48,326 nucleotides of DNA, from NCBI GenBank assembly GCA_013349325.1, contig DUZX01000027.1, positions 1 to 48,326 of the forward strand, read 5' to 3'. Made by a program: the position numbers and the translations under genes. The notes under the pieces were generated by a model. That model was given only the letters and a program-made list of their open reading frames with translations. It did no database searches and had not been told where the DNA came from. Below are positions 8,341 to 16,500 of the stretch, piece after piece. This DNA is from Desulfuromonadales bacterium. GTDB taxonomy: Bacteria; Desulfobacterota; Desulfuromonadia; Geobacterales; Pseudopelobacteraceae. Each line of letters starts with the position of its first letter. The first letter of the stretch is position 1.

Positions 8341-9347
8341 ATAAACGTGTTCTTATTACTGGAATTACAGGCATGGTCGGGTCTCATCTAGCCGATTATC
8401 TACTTGAACATACCGACTGGGAAATATATGGCATGTGCCGATGGCGCAGTCCGCTCGACAATATTGCTCACCTGGTTCCACGTATTAATGCGAAGGACCG
8501 CGTACATCTCCTTTATGGTGATCTTCGTGATTTTATTTCGATTCATGATGTAATGTCGAAAGCAAAGCCGGACTATGTTTTTCACTTGGCAGCGCAGAGC
8601 TATCCAAGGACCAGTTTTGATTCACCTTTGGATACACTGGAAACAAATATTCAAGGGACGGCAAACGTCCTTGAAGCAATGCGCAAAGCAGGTGTAAATG
8701 CTGTAACCCATGTATGCGCCTCATCGGAAGTTTTCGGCCGGGTACCCAAGGAAAAATTGCCGATAGACGAGGAGTGTACCTTTCATCCGGCGTCTCCTTA
8801 TGCGATCTCTAAGGTTGGCACTGACCTCATCGGTAGATATTATGCCGAAGCATACAATATGACTGTTATGACTACCCGCATGTTTACCCATACCGGTCCC
8901 CGTCGCGGTGATGTATTTGCGGAATCCACCTTTGCCAAACAAATCGCAATGATTGAGGCGGGGCTGATCCCACCGGTACTAAAAACCGGAAACCTGGATT
9001 CACTAAGGACTTTTGCGGATGTGCGCGATGCGGTTCGTGCCTATTATCTGTTGGTGACGCACAAACCTATTTCAGGTGAATACTATAATATTGGTGGCAC
9101 CTATACATGCACCATTGGCGAAATGTTGAATACACTGCTATCCATGTCTACAGTAAAAGGAATAAGGGTAGAAACCGATCCGGAACGTTTGCGTCCCATC
9201 GATGCCGACCTGCAAGTTCCCAACACTGCCAAGTTTGAGTCGCATACGGGGTGGAAACCGGAAATATCTTTTGAAAAAACCATGGCGGATTTGTTGCAAT
9301 ACTGGCGTGACAGGATACTTATAAACACTGCTTTTTTGACGCGTTAA
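8334..9347 (+). CDS. GDP-mannose / GDP-manno-heptose 4,6-dehydratase-like SDR
   Basis: The 337-residue extended SDR has the GITGMVGSHL nucleotide loop, CASSEVFG catalytic strand and YAISK catalytic pair, and the MFTHTGPRRGDVFAES segment typical of Gmd-like dehydratases. These form the 4-keto-6-deoxy sugar from a GDP-sugar. In known capsule clusters (Campylobacter, Burkholderia) a Gmd homologue (DmhA/WcbK) acts on GDP-D-glycero-manno-heptose and is encoded beside hddA and hddC, as here, so the heptose substrate is favoured by context. GDP-mannose remains possible. The ATG overlaps the upstream stop (ATGCTAA), and hddA follows 12 bases later. Confidence 0.8.
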   Translation: MLNKRVLITGITGMVGSHLADYLLEHTDWEIYGMCRWRSPLDNIAHLVPRINAKDRVHLLYGDLRDFISIHDVMSKAKPDYVFHLAAQSYPRTSFDSPLDTLETNIQGTANVLEAMRKAGVNAVTHVCASSEVFGRVPKEKLPIDEECTFHPASPYAISKVGTDLIGRYYAEAYNMTVMTTRMFTHTGPRRGDVFAESTFAKQIAMIEAGLIPPVLKTGNLDSLRTFADVRDAVRAYYLLVTHKPISGEYYNIGGTYTCTIGEMLNTLLSMSTVKGIRVETDPERLRPIDADLQVPNTAKFESHTGWKPEISFEKTMADLLQYWRDRILINTAFLTR

Positions 9348-9359
9348 ATCGAGAACGAT

Positions 9360-10391
9360 ATGACAAAAATTATACGTGCGCGAGCCCCACTCCGGCTTGG
9401 CTTGGCTGGTGGCGGCTCCGATGTTTCGCCATATTGTGATGTTCATGGTGGTTATGTCCTCAACGCGACCATAGACCGCTATGCCTATACTGTAATCAAA
9501 TCGTTGAATGAACCTTGTATCCGTTTTAAATCAACCGATCAACAGAAGGAAGAAGTATATCCTTTGTCGGAGTATCTGGAATTGGACGGAAAACTTGACC
9601 TTCACAAAGCAGTCTATAACGAGATTGTCCGGAAGTATAACGAGGGAAAACCTATAGCGCTTGAGATGAGCACTTTTTGCGATGCGCCCGTAGGTTCTGG
9701 CCTGGGTTCATCTTCAACGCTTGTGGTCGTTATGATTTGCGCCTTTGCCGAGTTGCTCAATCTACCGCTTGATGATTACACCATTGCGAGTATCGCCTAC
9801 AAGACCGAACGTATCGACGCCGGCTTGCAGGGGGGGCGGCAGGATCAGTATTCAGCCACATTCGGTGGCTTCAACTTCATGGAATTTTATGCTAACGATC
9901 ACGCTATCGTTAACCCGCTCCGAATTAAGGAGTGGATAATATGTGAGCTGGAAGCTTCGTTGGTTTTGTTTTACACCGGTGTATCCAGGGAGTCCGCAAA
10001 GATAATTGCCGATCAGAGTGACAATATGAAAACTGGTGACAATGACGCTATAGAGGCAATGCATGGTATTAAACGTGAAGCGCTGACCATGAAAGAATGT
10101 CTGCTCAGAGGCAATTTTGAAGGTATTGTCTCATCAATGCGCGAAGGATGGGAGAATAAGAAACGTTCGGCCTCGACGGTTTCCAATCCGCTGATTGATA
10201 AAATTTACAATACTGCCATTCATGCAGGGGCTTTGGCTGGTAAAGTTTCAGGCGCCGGGGGAGGAGGCTTTATGATGTTCTTTGTGCCGCCGGATAAACG
10301 TATGGACGTGGTTCGCGCCTTGCATGGTTTTGAAGGCCAGGTCAGTAATTGCCATTTTACGAGCAACGGCGCTCAGGCATGGCGGGTATAG
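9360..10391 (+). CDS. hddA: D-glycero-alpha-D-manno-heptose 7-phosphate kinase
   Basis: This 343-residue GHMP-family kinase would phosphorylate C1 of D-glycero-alpha-D-manno-heptose 7-phosphate on the route to GDP-heptose. It shows an N-terminal RAPLRLGLAGGGSDV, the ATP-binding APVGSGLGSSSTL motif 2 and a C-terminal KVSGAGGGGFMMFF motif 3; QGGRQDQYSATFGGFN is typical of HddA and its relatives such as FKP/L-fucokinase-like kinases. Length fits the family. It is followed after one base by hddC, which supports the heptose assignment. The sedoheptulose-7-phosphate isomerase (GmhA) and the phosphatase (GmhB) needed for the full pathway are not in this window. Confidence 0.9.
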   Translation: MTKIIRARAPLRLGLAGGGSDVSPYCDVHGGYVLNATIDRYAYTVIKSLNEPCIRFKSTDQQKEEVYPLSEYLELDGKLDLHKAVYNEIVRKYNEGKPIALEMSTFCDAPVGSGLGSSSTLVVVMICAFAELLNLPLDDYTIASIAYKTERIDAGLQGGRQDQYSATFGGFNFMEFYANDHAIVNPLRIKEWIICELEASLVLFYTGVSRESAKIIADQSDNMKTGDNDAIEAMHGIKREALTMKECLLRGNFEGIVSSMREGWENKKRSASTVSNPLIDKIYNTAIHAGALAGKVSGAGGGGFMMFFVPPDKRMDVVRALHGFEGQVSNCHFTSNGAQAWRV

Positions 10392-10392
10392 T

Positions 10393-11106
10393 ATGAAGGC
10401 CATAGTTCTTGCCGGTGGCCTTGGCACCCGTCTGCGCGAGCGGGTTGCCGATCTGCCCAAACCAATGGCTCCAGTAGCGGGGAAACCTTTTATGGAATAT
10501 CTCCTTGACCTTTTAGTTGCTGGTGGAGTGAGGGAGATCATCCTATCTGTCGGCTACCAGGCTGATATCATTAAGGCTCATTTTGGCAGCGGCTACCGCG
10601 ATGCTGAAGTGAGATATGCCATTGAAACAGAGCCACTGGGCACCGGTGGTGCCATTGCTTACGCATTGCGCGGAGAAGGAGATGATCCGGTGCTTGTGCT
10701 TAACGGAGATACTTTTCTTGATATCGATTATTCGGAGCTTCTGCGCTGGTATGCGCAGGTGCCGGCTCAAGTTGCGATGGTGTTAAGAAACGTACCTGAT
10801 GTATCCAGATATGGCTCCGTCCTGGTGTCCGGCGATAAGGTGTCCGGTTTTATGGAAAAAAGGAATTCCGGTCCTGGTTTGATTAATGCGGGTGTTTATA
10901 TTGTAAAGCCGGATGTTTTTGGTAAATACGGACTGTCCGGAAAATTTAGTTTGGAAGCGGATTTACTGCAAAAACACTACAAGCTGTTATCACCTCGAGC
11001 ATTCTGTACTGAGGCCTATTTTATAGATATTGGTATACCTGATGACTACTACCGAGCACAAAATGATCTTCCTCTGCGATCAACACCAAAAACTGTTGGT
11101 TACTAA
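10393..11106 (+). CDS. hddC: D-glycero-alpha-D-manno-heptose 1-phosphate guanylyltransferase
   Basis: The product is a 237-residue sugar-phosphate nucleotidyltransferase. MKAIVLAGGLGTRLRE is the nucleotide loop with the catalytic Arg, LPKPMAPVAGKPF the pyrophosphorylase signature, and VLVLNGDTFLDID the metal-binding Asp region. The short length without a hexapeptide tail fits HddC-type enzymes. ATG 10393 begins right after the hddA stop (TAG 10389-10391); an earlier in-frame start would intrude deeply into hddA and is unlikely. The adjacent hddA, the dehydratase and the reductase form one plausible GDP-6-deoxy-heptose module. Confidence 0.88.
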   Translation: MKAIVLAGGLGTRLRERVADLPKPMAPVAGKPFMEYLLDLLVAGGVREIILSVGYQADIIKAHFGSGYRDAEVRYAIETEPLGTGGAIAYALRGEGDDPVLVLNGDTFLDIDYSELLRWYAQVPAQVAMVLRNVPDVSRYGSVLVSGDKVSGFMEKRNSGPGLINAGVYIVKPDVFGKYGLSGKFSLEADLLQKHYKLLSPRAFCTEAYFIDIGIPDDYYRAQNDLPLRSTPKTVGY

Positions 11107-11124
11107 CATTGACAGTACAATCCC

Positions 11125-12120
11125 ATGACTAATAACAATATATCTGTTGTTATTGTTACTTATGATGATAGGTGGCAATATTTATACCGAGTCCTGGAGC
11201 ACCTTGAGTACAATTCATATGTTTCCAGAGTTGTGCTTATTGATAATGCTTCGAAATATAGTGTTGCAGACAGATGCTGCGAGTCTTTATTCAAAAAAGT
11301 TTCTATACATCGCAACGAATCAAATTTGGGTTCTGCCGGTGGTTTTTCAAAAGGCATATCTTTAGCTTGCGAAAAAAATGATTCACTTATTTTGTTGCTG
11401 GATGATGACAACCTTCCTCGTCCCGGTTCTATCAAAGGGTTGATTGATACATACAACGACCTTACTGAAAATAGAAGTTACAAAAATATTGCAGTACTGG
11501 CTTTTAGAGAAAATCTGCATGCTAATTTCAAAATACCGAAAAAACCTGTATTCATGCACGGAAAGGATTTTCTATGTTTTAATATCTTTAATGCCATTCA
11601 ACGGCATTTAAAGCTGATCAAGTTCGAAAGTATCCAGCACTCAGGTCCTGAATACGCAGTAATATCAGGAGGGATTGCATACAGTGGCATAATGTTCTCT
11701 CCCGGACTTGTCTTAGATATTGGCTTGCCAAATAGCGATTTCATTTTGTATTTCGATGATTTTGAATATTCGATTCGGATGCTCAAGAGTGGTTATACCA
11801 TTTGGCTCGACAGGGAAAACAGTGTGGACGATATCCTTGAGAATTATTCGGCGAGCGCCTACCAGATACCTTTTTGGGGTTTCTGGTTAGCTGACTCTGA
11901 CAGTAAGATTTATTACAACATCAGAAACAGGGTATATCTGGACCATTTTTTGGATAGTAAAATTTCATTGCCGTATTTACTAAACAGAACCATTTTTTTA
12001 TTTGTCTTCTCTCTAATCTGCCTATTAACATTCAGACTAAAGAGATTAAAGACTTTTTTTGATGCATGCCATGATGGAAAGAATGGACATCTTGGTTTAA
12101 ATAATGGTTACCCTTTATGA
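11125..12120 (+). CDS. Glycosyltransferase family 2 (possible galactofuranosyltransferase-like)
   Basis: The 331-residue protein starts ISVVIVTYDDRWQYL, has VVLIDNASKYS, NLGSAGGFSKGI and the metal-binding LLLDDDNLPRPGS, then YFDDFEYSIRMLKSG. The NLGxAGGF...DDD pattern resembles GlfT-type galactofuranosyltransferases and relatives, and a UDP-Galp mutase lies downstream, so a galactofuranose donor is a reasonable inference but not proven. Residues around 290-310 are hydrophobic (FLFVFSLICLL), suggesting membrane association near the C-terminus. Its TGA overlaps the next ATG (ATGA). Confidence 0.75.
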   Translation: MTNNNISVVIVTYDDRWQYLYRVLEHLEYNSYVSRVVLIDNASKYSVADRCCESLFKKVSIHRNESNLGSAGGFSKGISLACEKNDSLILLLDDDNLPRPGSIKGLIDTYNDLTENRSYKNIAVLAFRENLHANFKIPKKPVFMHGKDFLCFNIFNAIQRHLKLIKFESIQHSGPEYAVISGGIAYSGIMFSPGLVLDIGLPNSDFILYFDDFEYSIRMLKSGYTIWLDRENSVDDILENYSASAYQIPFWGFWLADSDSKIYYNIRNRVYLDHFLDSKISLPYLLNRTIFLFVFSLICLLTFRLKRLKTFFDACHDGKNGHLGLNNGYPL

Positions 12121-13577
12121 CGAACATAAGTCTGGATGTAGTCAAAGTCACCATTATTATTGTCACCTGGAACAAGCGTGACGATGTCCTTAACCTTCTC
12201 GATTCCCTGCAATCAATTGCCTCTCCCAATGTAACAATCGTAGTAATTGACAATGCCTCCTCAGACGGTTCAGTTGCAGCAATTCGTGATCGCTCCCTTC
12301 CTGTGACACTTATCGAAAATTCAGAAAATCTTGGAGGTACCGGAGGTTTCAATACCGGTATCAGGTACGCACTCAATAACCTTTATCAGGACTATATCTG
12401 GCTACTGGACAACGATGCCGAGGTAAAACCGGATACCCTTGATAAGCTTGTTTCAGTCATGGAAGCAGACGGTTCTGTCGGCATTGCCGGATCTTGCATA
12501 CTTGACACAATAGATCGCGGCTTGATTGTTGAGGCCGGCGGTCATATTGATGAACGATCTGCTACCTGGAAACCACATCTCCGCTATAAGTTACATTCCT
12601 TATATATCGGCTCTCCAGCGATAGATGTGGACTATGTTCCTGCATGCTCGGCTCTTGTCCGAAGGGAGTTGTTTGACGTTATCGGAATAATGGACGAGCG
12701 CTACTTTCTGCATTGGGATGATGTTGATTTCGGAAGGACTGCAACGAAAGCTGGATTCAGGGTTGTGGCGGTACTGGATTCGATGGTGCATCATGGTACT
12801 GAAAAAGGATACAGCAATACAGTTTTGTACTTTGATGTACGGAATTCTCTGCTCTTCCTTGCAAAACATCTTTCGATAGGTAAGCGTGTTCTTCCCATGT
12901 TCAGGGCTTGTCTGCGGAGTATTATGGCTTCAAAGCTGTTCGAATTGTCGGGAGAAAAAATGCTCTCATGGTATCTCCGTCAGGCGGTGGAAAATTTTTC
13001 CGCAGGTCGTTTCGGGTCCGCACCGCTAATACCAGACCAACTTAACTCGTTGAGTAACAAAAATACCGATTTCGCTCTATGCACCGCAGGGGCAAAGAGT
13101 TTTGTGCTGTTTGCCGTTGGCTGTTATGCCGATGTTGTTGGGGCAGCCAGCGTGATTCGCTCTTCGTACCCAACGGTATCTATTACTCTGGCGGCTCCCT
13201 CGGACAGGCTCGAGGTCTACAAGTCTTGCGAGGCGATCAATGACTTTATCAGCTATGATCTGGCCAGAGACGGGCTTTGGGGGAGTCTCAATTTCGTTTT
13301 GAACTTACTGCGGTTAAGGTTTGATTGTGCTGTCACAGCCGGAACTGGTTTTGTGGTGCCGTTTGCATTTTTTGTTCGTCGGAACATTGTCATTTCGGAT
13401 GGCGGCAGGTTGGTGCAAGAATCAAAAATATCTCTTGGATCATTTTGGAAGCTGCCCTGTGCAGTTGTTTCAGGTTTTTTTATAACGTTGCCAATATTTT
13501 TGAAATGCTGGATGGCTGGCCGAAAAATGTCAAATTCCAGCCGGCCTGATTCAGGAATAGCACGGAAAACCACATGA
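12117..13577 (+). CDS. GT2 glycosyltransferase with an extra C-terminal Rossmann-like region
   Basis: The first ~300 of 486 residues are a GT2 domain: VTIIIVTWNKRDDVLNLLDSL, VVIDNASSDGS, NLGGTGGFNTGI, WLLDNDAEVKPD (metal site) and HWDDVDFGRTATKAG. Residues about 318-470 do not belong to GT2. They read like the N-terminal half of a GT9 heptosyltransferase fold (a VLFAVGCYADVVGAASVIRS loop, then YPTVSITLAAPSD and a hydrophobic segment near the end), without a matching donor-binding half. The start codon overlaps the previous stop. The stop TGA overlaps the ATG (13574) of a broken mutase copy, suggesting an operon in which a mutase originally followed directly. Confidence 0.75.
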   Translation: MTNISLDVVKVTIIIVTWNKRDDVLNLLDSLQSIASPNVTIVVIDNASSDGSVAAIRDRSLPVTLIENSENLGGTGGFNTGIRYALNNLYQDYIWLLDNDAEVKPDTLDKLVSVMEADGSVGIAGSCILDTIDRGLIVEAGGHIDERSATWKPHLRYKLHSLYIGSPAIDVDYVPACSALVRRELFDVIGIMDERYFLHWDDVDFGRTATKAGFRVVAVLDSMVHHGTEKGYSNTVLYFDVRNSLLFLAKHLSIGKRVLPMFRACLRSIMASKLFELSGEKMLSWYLRQAVENFSAGRFGSAPLIPDQLNSLSNKNTDFALCTAGAKSFVLFAVGCYADVVGAASVIRSSYPTVSITLAAPSDRLEVYKSCEAINDFISYDLARDGLWGSLNFVLNLLRLRFDCAVTAGTGFVVPFAFFVRRNIVISDGGRLVQESKISLGSFWKLPCAVVSGFFITLPIFLKCWMAGRKMSNSSRPDSGIARKTT

Positions 13578-13753
13578 TTTTATCCCGCATCCTATCCACG
13601 TCCACACTCAGTCTTGGCGCTGCTTGTCATCTCGATAAACTTGGACACTCCGATTGGCGAATTTTTGAACGAAAAACCACCTTAATTTGGTTTTCCGACT
13701 ATTTTTCATCAATAAGCCAAAAAGACTTGACTATTATGCAAGGCGTGAAATAA
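13574..13753 (+). pseudogene. Remnant A of a UDP-galactopyranose mutase 5' end
   Basis: Starting at ATG 13574 (ATGA overlap with the upstream GT), the frame contains LGAACHLDKLGHSDWRIFER, which aligns with LGAAYQLNKLGHTNWQIFER of the intact mutase at 16501. The preceding glycine-rich FAD loop is scrambled (ILSTSTLS instead of IIIGAGPTG), and similarity ends near 13681 where the upstream region of the first ATPase begins. The frame runs on to TAA 13751-13753 without resemblance. Identity to the intact gene is only moderate, so this is the relic of a diverged mutase, not a fresh duplication. Confidence 0.75.
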
Positions 13754-13760
13754 TAGTCGG
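13695..13760 (+). promoter_or_regulatory. Inverted repeat flanking the ATPase 1 promoter region
   Basis: CCGACTATT (13695-13703) and AATAGTCGG (13752-13760) are a perfect 9-bp inverted repeat. The right arm ends one base before ATG 13762, and 48 bases separate the arms. A TTGACT (13727-13732) between the arms could be a -35 element. The layout suggests an autoregulatory operator or structured leader for the ATPase gene. Confidence 0.6.
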
Positions 13761-13761
13761 A

Positions 13762-14895
13762 ATGAAACGATACCTCTTCGAAAATATTCGCTCAGACCTT
13801 ACCAAGAAAATGGTGCTGCTTACTGGTCCCCGGCAGGTTGGCAAGACGACTCTGGCAAAGGAGCTGATGGCTGGCTACCACCGCCCTCAGTACCTGAATT
13901 GGGATGTTAACGATGACCGTCGCCTTATACGTGCTCAAAGCTGGAGTCCACGGGCTGATATGCTTGTGTTTGATGAAATACACAAGATGCCAGACTGGAA
14001 GGCTTTTTTAAAGGGTGTTTTTGATGGCAGGAGTGATGGGCAAGCCATATTGGTGACAGGAAGTGCCAGAATGGAGACATTTCGCCAATCTGGTGATTCC
14101 CTAGCCGGTCGTTATTTTCATGCGAGGCTTCACCCCTTTTCAGTGCGTGAATGGGTCATGCTGAGCGATGCCAAGCCAGATGATGCTCTTGATCGTCTGA
14201 TTGAAAGAGGTGGATTGCCGGAACCTTTTCTTGTATCAGAAAAAAGTGAGGCTGAACGCTGGCGGCGGCAATACTTTACCGATCTGGTTCGTGAAGATGT
14301 GTTGGAATTTTCCAGAATTCAGGAAGTCCGGACGATGCGCTTACTGGTAGACCTGCTTCGTGGGCGTGTCGGTTCGCCACTATCCATTGCTTCACTTGCC
14401 AGAGATCTGCAGGCGGCTCCAAATACGGTGAGCAAATACCTTGATATTCTTGAAGCTCTCTATGTCATTTTTCTGGTGCGCCCTTATCACCGCAATATTG
14501 CCAGAGCGATCCTGAAAGAACCAAAGGTCTATTTTTTTGATACCGGTTATGTCCTTGGCGATAGTGGGATCAAGTGGGAAAATGCGTGTGCAACGATGTT
14601 ACTTAAGCACAGCAATTATCAGCAGGATGTTTTTGGTATAGATTCGAGCCTGCACTATATACGAACAAAAGATGGCGCTGAAGTTGATTTTGTATTGTGC
14701 GAAGCTGGTAGTCCGTCTTTACTTATTGAATGCAAACATGCAGACAATCGGCCAGGTTCCTCGCTTATCAAGTTTGCTGAACTCTTCCCAAATGCGCAGA
14801 CAATCCAGTTGGTACGCGAACTGCGTCAGGAGGAGTACCGCAATCATGTATCAATTTTATCAGGGGCGAAGTGGCTGGCAGAGCTTAAGGCGTGA
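13762..14895 (+). CDS. AAA+ ATPase with DUF4143 C-terminus (ATPase 1)
   Basis: The 377-residue protein has Walker A LTGPRQVGKTTLAKEL, Walker B-like MLVFDEIHKMPDWK, sensor-type ILVTGSARMETF and the SLAGRYFHARLHPFS segment typical of this P-loop family. A winged-helix stretch with SLARDLQAAPNTVSKYLDIL follows, then a DUF4143-like domain ending in a PD-(D/E)xK-like strand (GAEVDFVLCE...LIECK). ATG 13762 is preferred over farther-upstream starts because conservation begins at MKRYLFENI and the inverted repeat sits directly before it. These ATPases are common in genomes rich in mobile DNA but have no settled function. The gene sits between two broken mutase 5' ends. Confidence 0.85.
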   Translation: MKRYLFENIRSDLTKKMVLLTGPRQVGKTTLAKELMAGYHRPQYLNWDVNDDRRLIRAQSWSPRADMLVFDEIHKMPDWKAFLKGVFDGRSDGQAILVTGSARMETFRQSGDSLAGRYFHARLHPFSVREWVMLSDAKPDDALDRLIERGGLPEPFLVSEKSEAERWRRQYFTDLVREDVLEFSRIQEVRTMRLLVDLLRGRVGSPLSIASLARDLQAAPNTVSKYLDILEALYVIFLVRPYHRNIARAILKEPKVYFFDTGYVLGDSGIKWENACATMLLKHSNYQQDVFGIDSSLHYIRTKDGAEVDFVLCEAGSPSLLIECKHADNRPGSSLIKFAELFPNAQTIQLVRELRQEEYRNHVSILSGAKWLAELKA

Positions 14896-14940
14896 AGTAT
14901 GTTTTCGGGTTCCCGCAAATAACGCCTGAATGGAGTTTTA

Positions 14941-15006
14941 GTGCATAAAATCCTCATCATTGGCGCATGCCCTTGTGGTCTGGGAGTCGCCTGTCATCTT
15001 GAGGGG
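14941..15006 (+). pseudogene. Remnant B of a UDP-galactopyranose mutase 5' end
   Basis: GTG 14941, preceded by a TGGAG at 14931-14935, opens a frame reading MHKILIIGACPCGLGVACHLE, which aligns with the FAD-loop start of the intact mutase (MKFIIIGAGPTGLGAAYQLN). The glycine motif is damaged (GACPCG). Similarity ends near 15006, and the frame drifts on to a stop at 15144 inside the next gene. ACHL is shared with remnant A but not with the intact mutase, so A and B appear to descend from one older mutase type. Confidence 0.75.
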
Positions 15007-15040
15007 ATTCGGGGGACAACATATAGCTCTCAAATTTATT

Positions 15041-15066
15041 GGTTGAAAATCAACCACCAAGTGGTT
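15041..15066 (+). promoter_or_regulatory. Nested palindromes upstream of ATPase 2
   Basis: GGTTGA (15041-15046) pairs with TCAACC (15050-15055), and AACCAC (15052-15057) pairs with GTGGTT (15061-15066). Three GGTTG-like half-sites thus overlap within 26 bp, 11 bases before ATG 15078 and next to an AATATA (15067-15072) that could be a -10 box. This looks like an operator for self-repression. Confidence 0.6.
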
Positions 15067-15077
15067 AATATACCGCC

Positions 15078-16361
15078 ATGCTATCAAGAAATATTACCCC
15101 TAAAATTATTGAAGCTCTTTCTGACACTCCAGTCGTTATGCTGAATGGAGCGAGACAGACCGGCAAGAGTACTCTGGCAAAAGCTCTCATAAGCGAAAAG
15201 CATATTGATCGCTATGTTACTCTGGACGATGCTTCCGTGCTTGCTGCGGCGAAGCACGATCCGGTTGGGTTTCTTTCCGGTTTGGGTGAATCTGTAGTAA
15301 TCGACGAGATTCAGCGTGCGCCGGAACTTTTTGTTGCTATCAAGGCTGATGTTGATCGTAATCGTAAGCCCGGGCGTTATCTGCTTACCGGGTCGGCAAA
15401 CGTACTTCTTCTGCCGCGCCTTTCGGAATCTCTGGCTGGCAGAATGGAGATTTTTACCTTATGGCCGCTTTCCCAAGGCGAGTTTTCAGGTGTCAGGGAA
15501 CAATTTATTGATGTCCTGTTTTCTGAGAATATACCCTCTCAGGTACTGACTACTGGCGATAATGATGCAACCTTGAACGAAAGAGCCATACGGGGAGGAT
15601 ACCCGGAGGTTGCTGCAAGAACTTCAGAATCACGTCGACGTGCCTGGTTCGAATCCTATATCACAACTATTTTACAGCGTGATGTGCGTGACATAGCACA
15701 TATTGACGGTCTTACTGCAATGCCGCGTCTCCTTGCCATGCTTGCAACCAGATCCCCGTCGCTGCTTAATTATTCAGAACTTTCACGGACAACCGGTCTT
15801 CCGCAAAGCACCTTGAAACGCTACATGACTCTTTTTGAAACGATTTTTCTGATTGATCATCTTCCTGCCTGGTATTCAAACCTTGGGAAAAGAGTTGTTA
15901 AAACCGCAAAGCTGGTAATGTGTGATTCCGGATTGTTGTCAACATTGCTTGCTGTTGATGCCTTCAGGTTGGAAAACACCCCGCTATGCGGAGCAGTTGT
16001 GGAGAACTTTGTGATAGTGGAGCTGAAAAAACAGATTTCATGGAGTGACACAAAACCTGCGATGCACCATTTTCGCACTCAGGCAGGTCAGGAGGTTGAT
16101 GTTGTTCTTGAAGATCGTGCCGGAAGGGTTGTCGGTATAGAAATTAAATCTGCAAAGAGTGTTGGCGGGCAGGATTTCAGGGGTCTTCAATCACTTGCTG
16201 ATGCTTCCGGAGACCAGTTTCTCAGAGGCATTGTGTTGTATGGTGGTAGTGATATTGTACCTTTCGGCAGCAAATTTCTCGCTATGCCAATCGACTCTAT
16301 GTGGAACATGGAGTCGATGGAACGTTTACCGAAGAAAATGGTCGATCATCAGCTTATCTGA
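15078..16361 (+). CDS. AAA+ ATPase with DUF4143 C-terminus (ATPase 2)
   Basis: The 427-residue protein begins MLSRNITPKIIEALSD, with Walker A LNGARQTGKSTLAKAL, Walker B-like SVVIDEIQRAPELF, sensor YLLTGSANVLLLPRL, and the ESLAGRMEIFTLWPLSQGE segment. A helix-turn-helix-like LSRTTGLPQSTLKRYMTLFE and DUF4143 follow, ending in GQEVDVVLED...VVGIEIKSAK, which resembles a PD-(D/E)xK core. It is a different subfamily from ATPase 1: the sequences are only broadly similar and the upstream palindromes are unrelated. ATG 15078 is directly downstream of those palindromes. No partner gene is adjacent; the intact mutase follows after 139 bases. Function unknown. Confidence 0.85.
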   Translation: MLSRNITPKIIEALSDTPVVMLNGARQTGKSTLAKALISEKHIDRYVTLDDASVLAAAKHDPVGFLSGLGESVVIDEIQRAPELFVAIKADVDRNRKPGRYLLTGSANVLLLPRLSESLAGRMEIFTLWPLSQGEFSGVREQFIDVLFSENIPSQVLTTGDNDATLNERAIRGGYPEVAARTSESRRRAWFESYITTILQRDVRDIAHIDGLTAMPRLLAMLATRSPSLLNYSELSRTTGLPQSTLKRYMTLFETIFLIDHLPAWYSNLGKRVVKTAKLVMCDSGLLSTLLAVDAFRLENTPLCGAVVENFVIVELKKQISWSDTKPAMHHFRTQAGQEVDVVLEDRAGRVVGIEIKSAKSVGGQDFRGLQSLADASGDQFLRGIVLYGGSDIVPFGSKFLAMPIDSMWNMESMERLPKKMVDHQLI

Positions 16362-16500
16362 GGGTATGTCGTACGGCTGCATCTGAAATAACTCTTTTAC
16401 TATCTCTCGCCGCCAAATACTTTGGTGGATGACGCTGATGGGGGAATGTAGAAAATCATCATTAAATTCGACGAGGTAATGCGGAAAGGTTCGGTACTTC

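Noticed and set aside
16449-16465. Possible fourth mutase start (ATG TAG AAA ATC ATC ATT)
   Set aside because: Resembles a MxKIII opening with a stop in codon 2, but only about six codons match, too few to claim.
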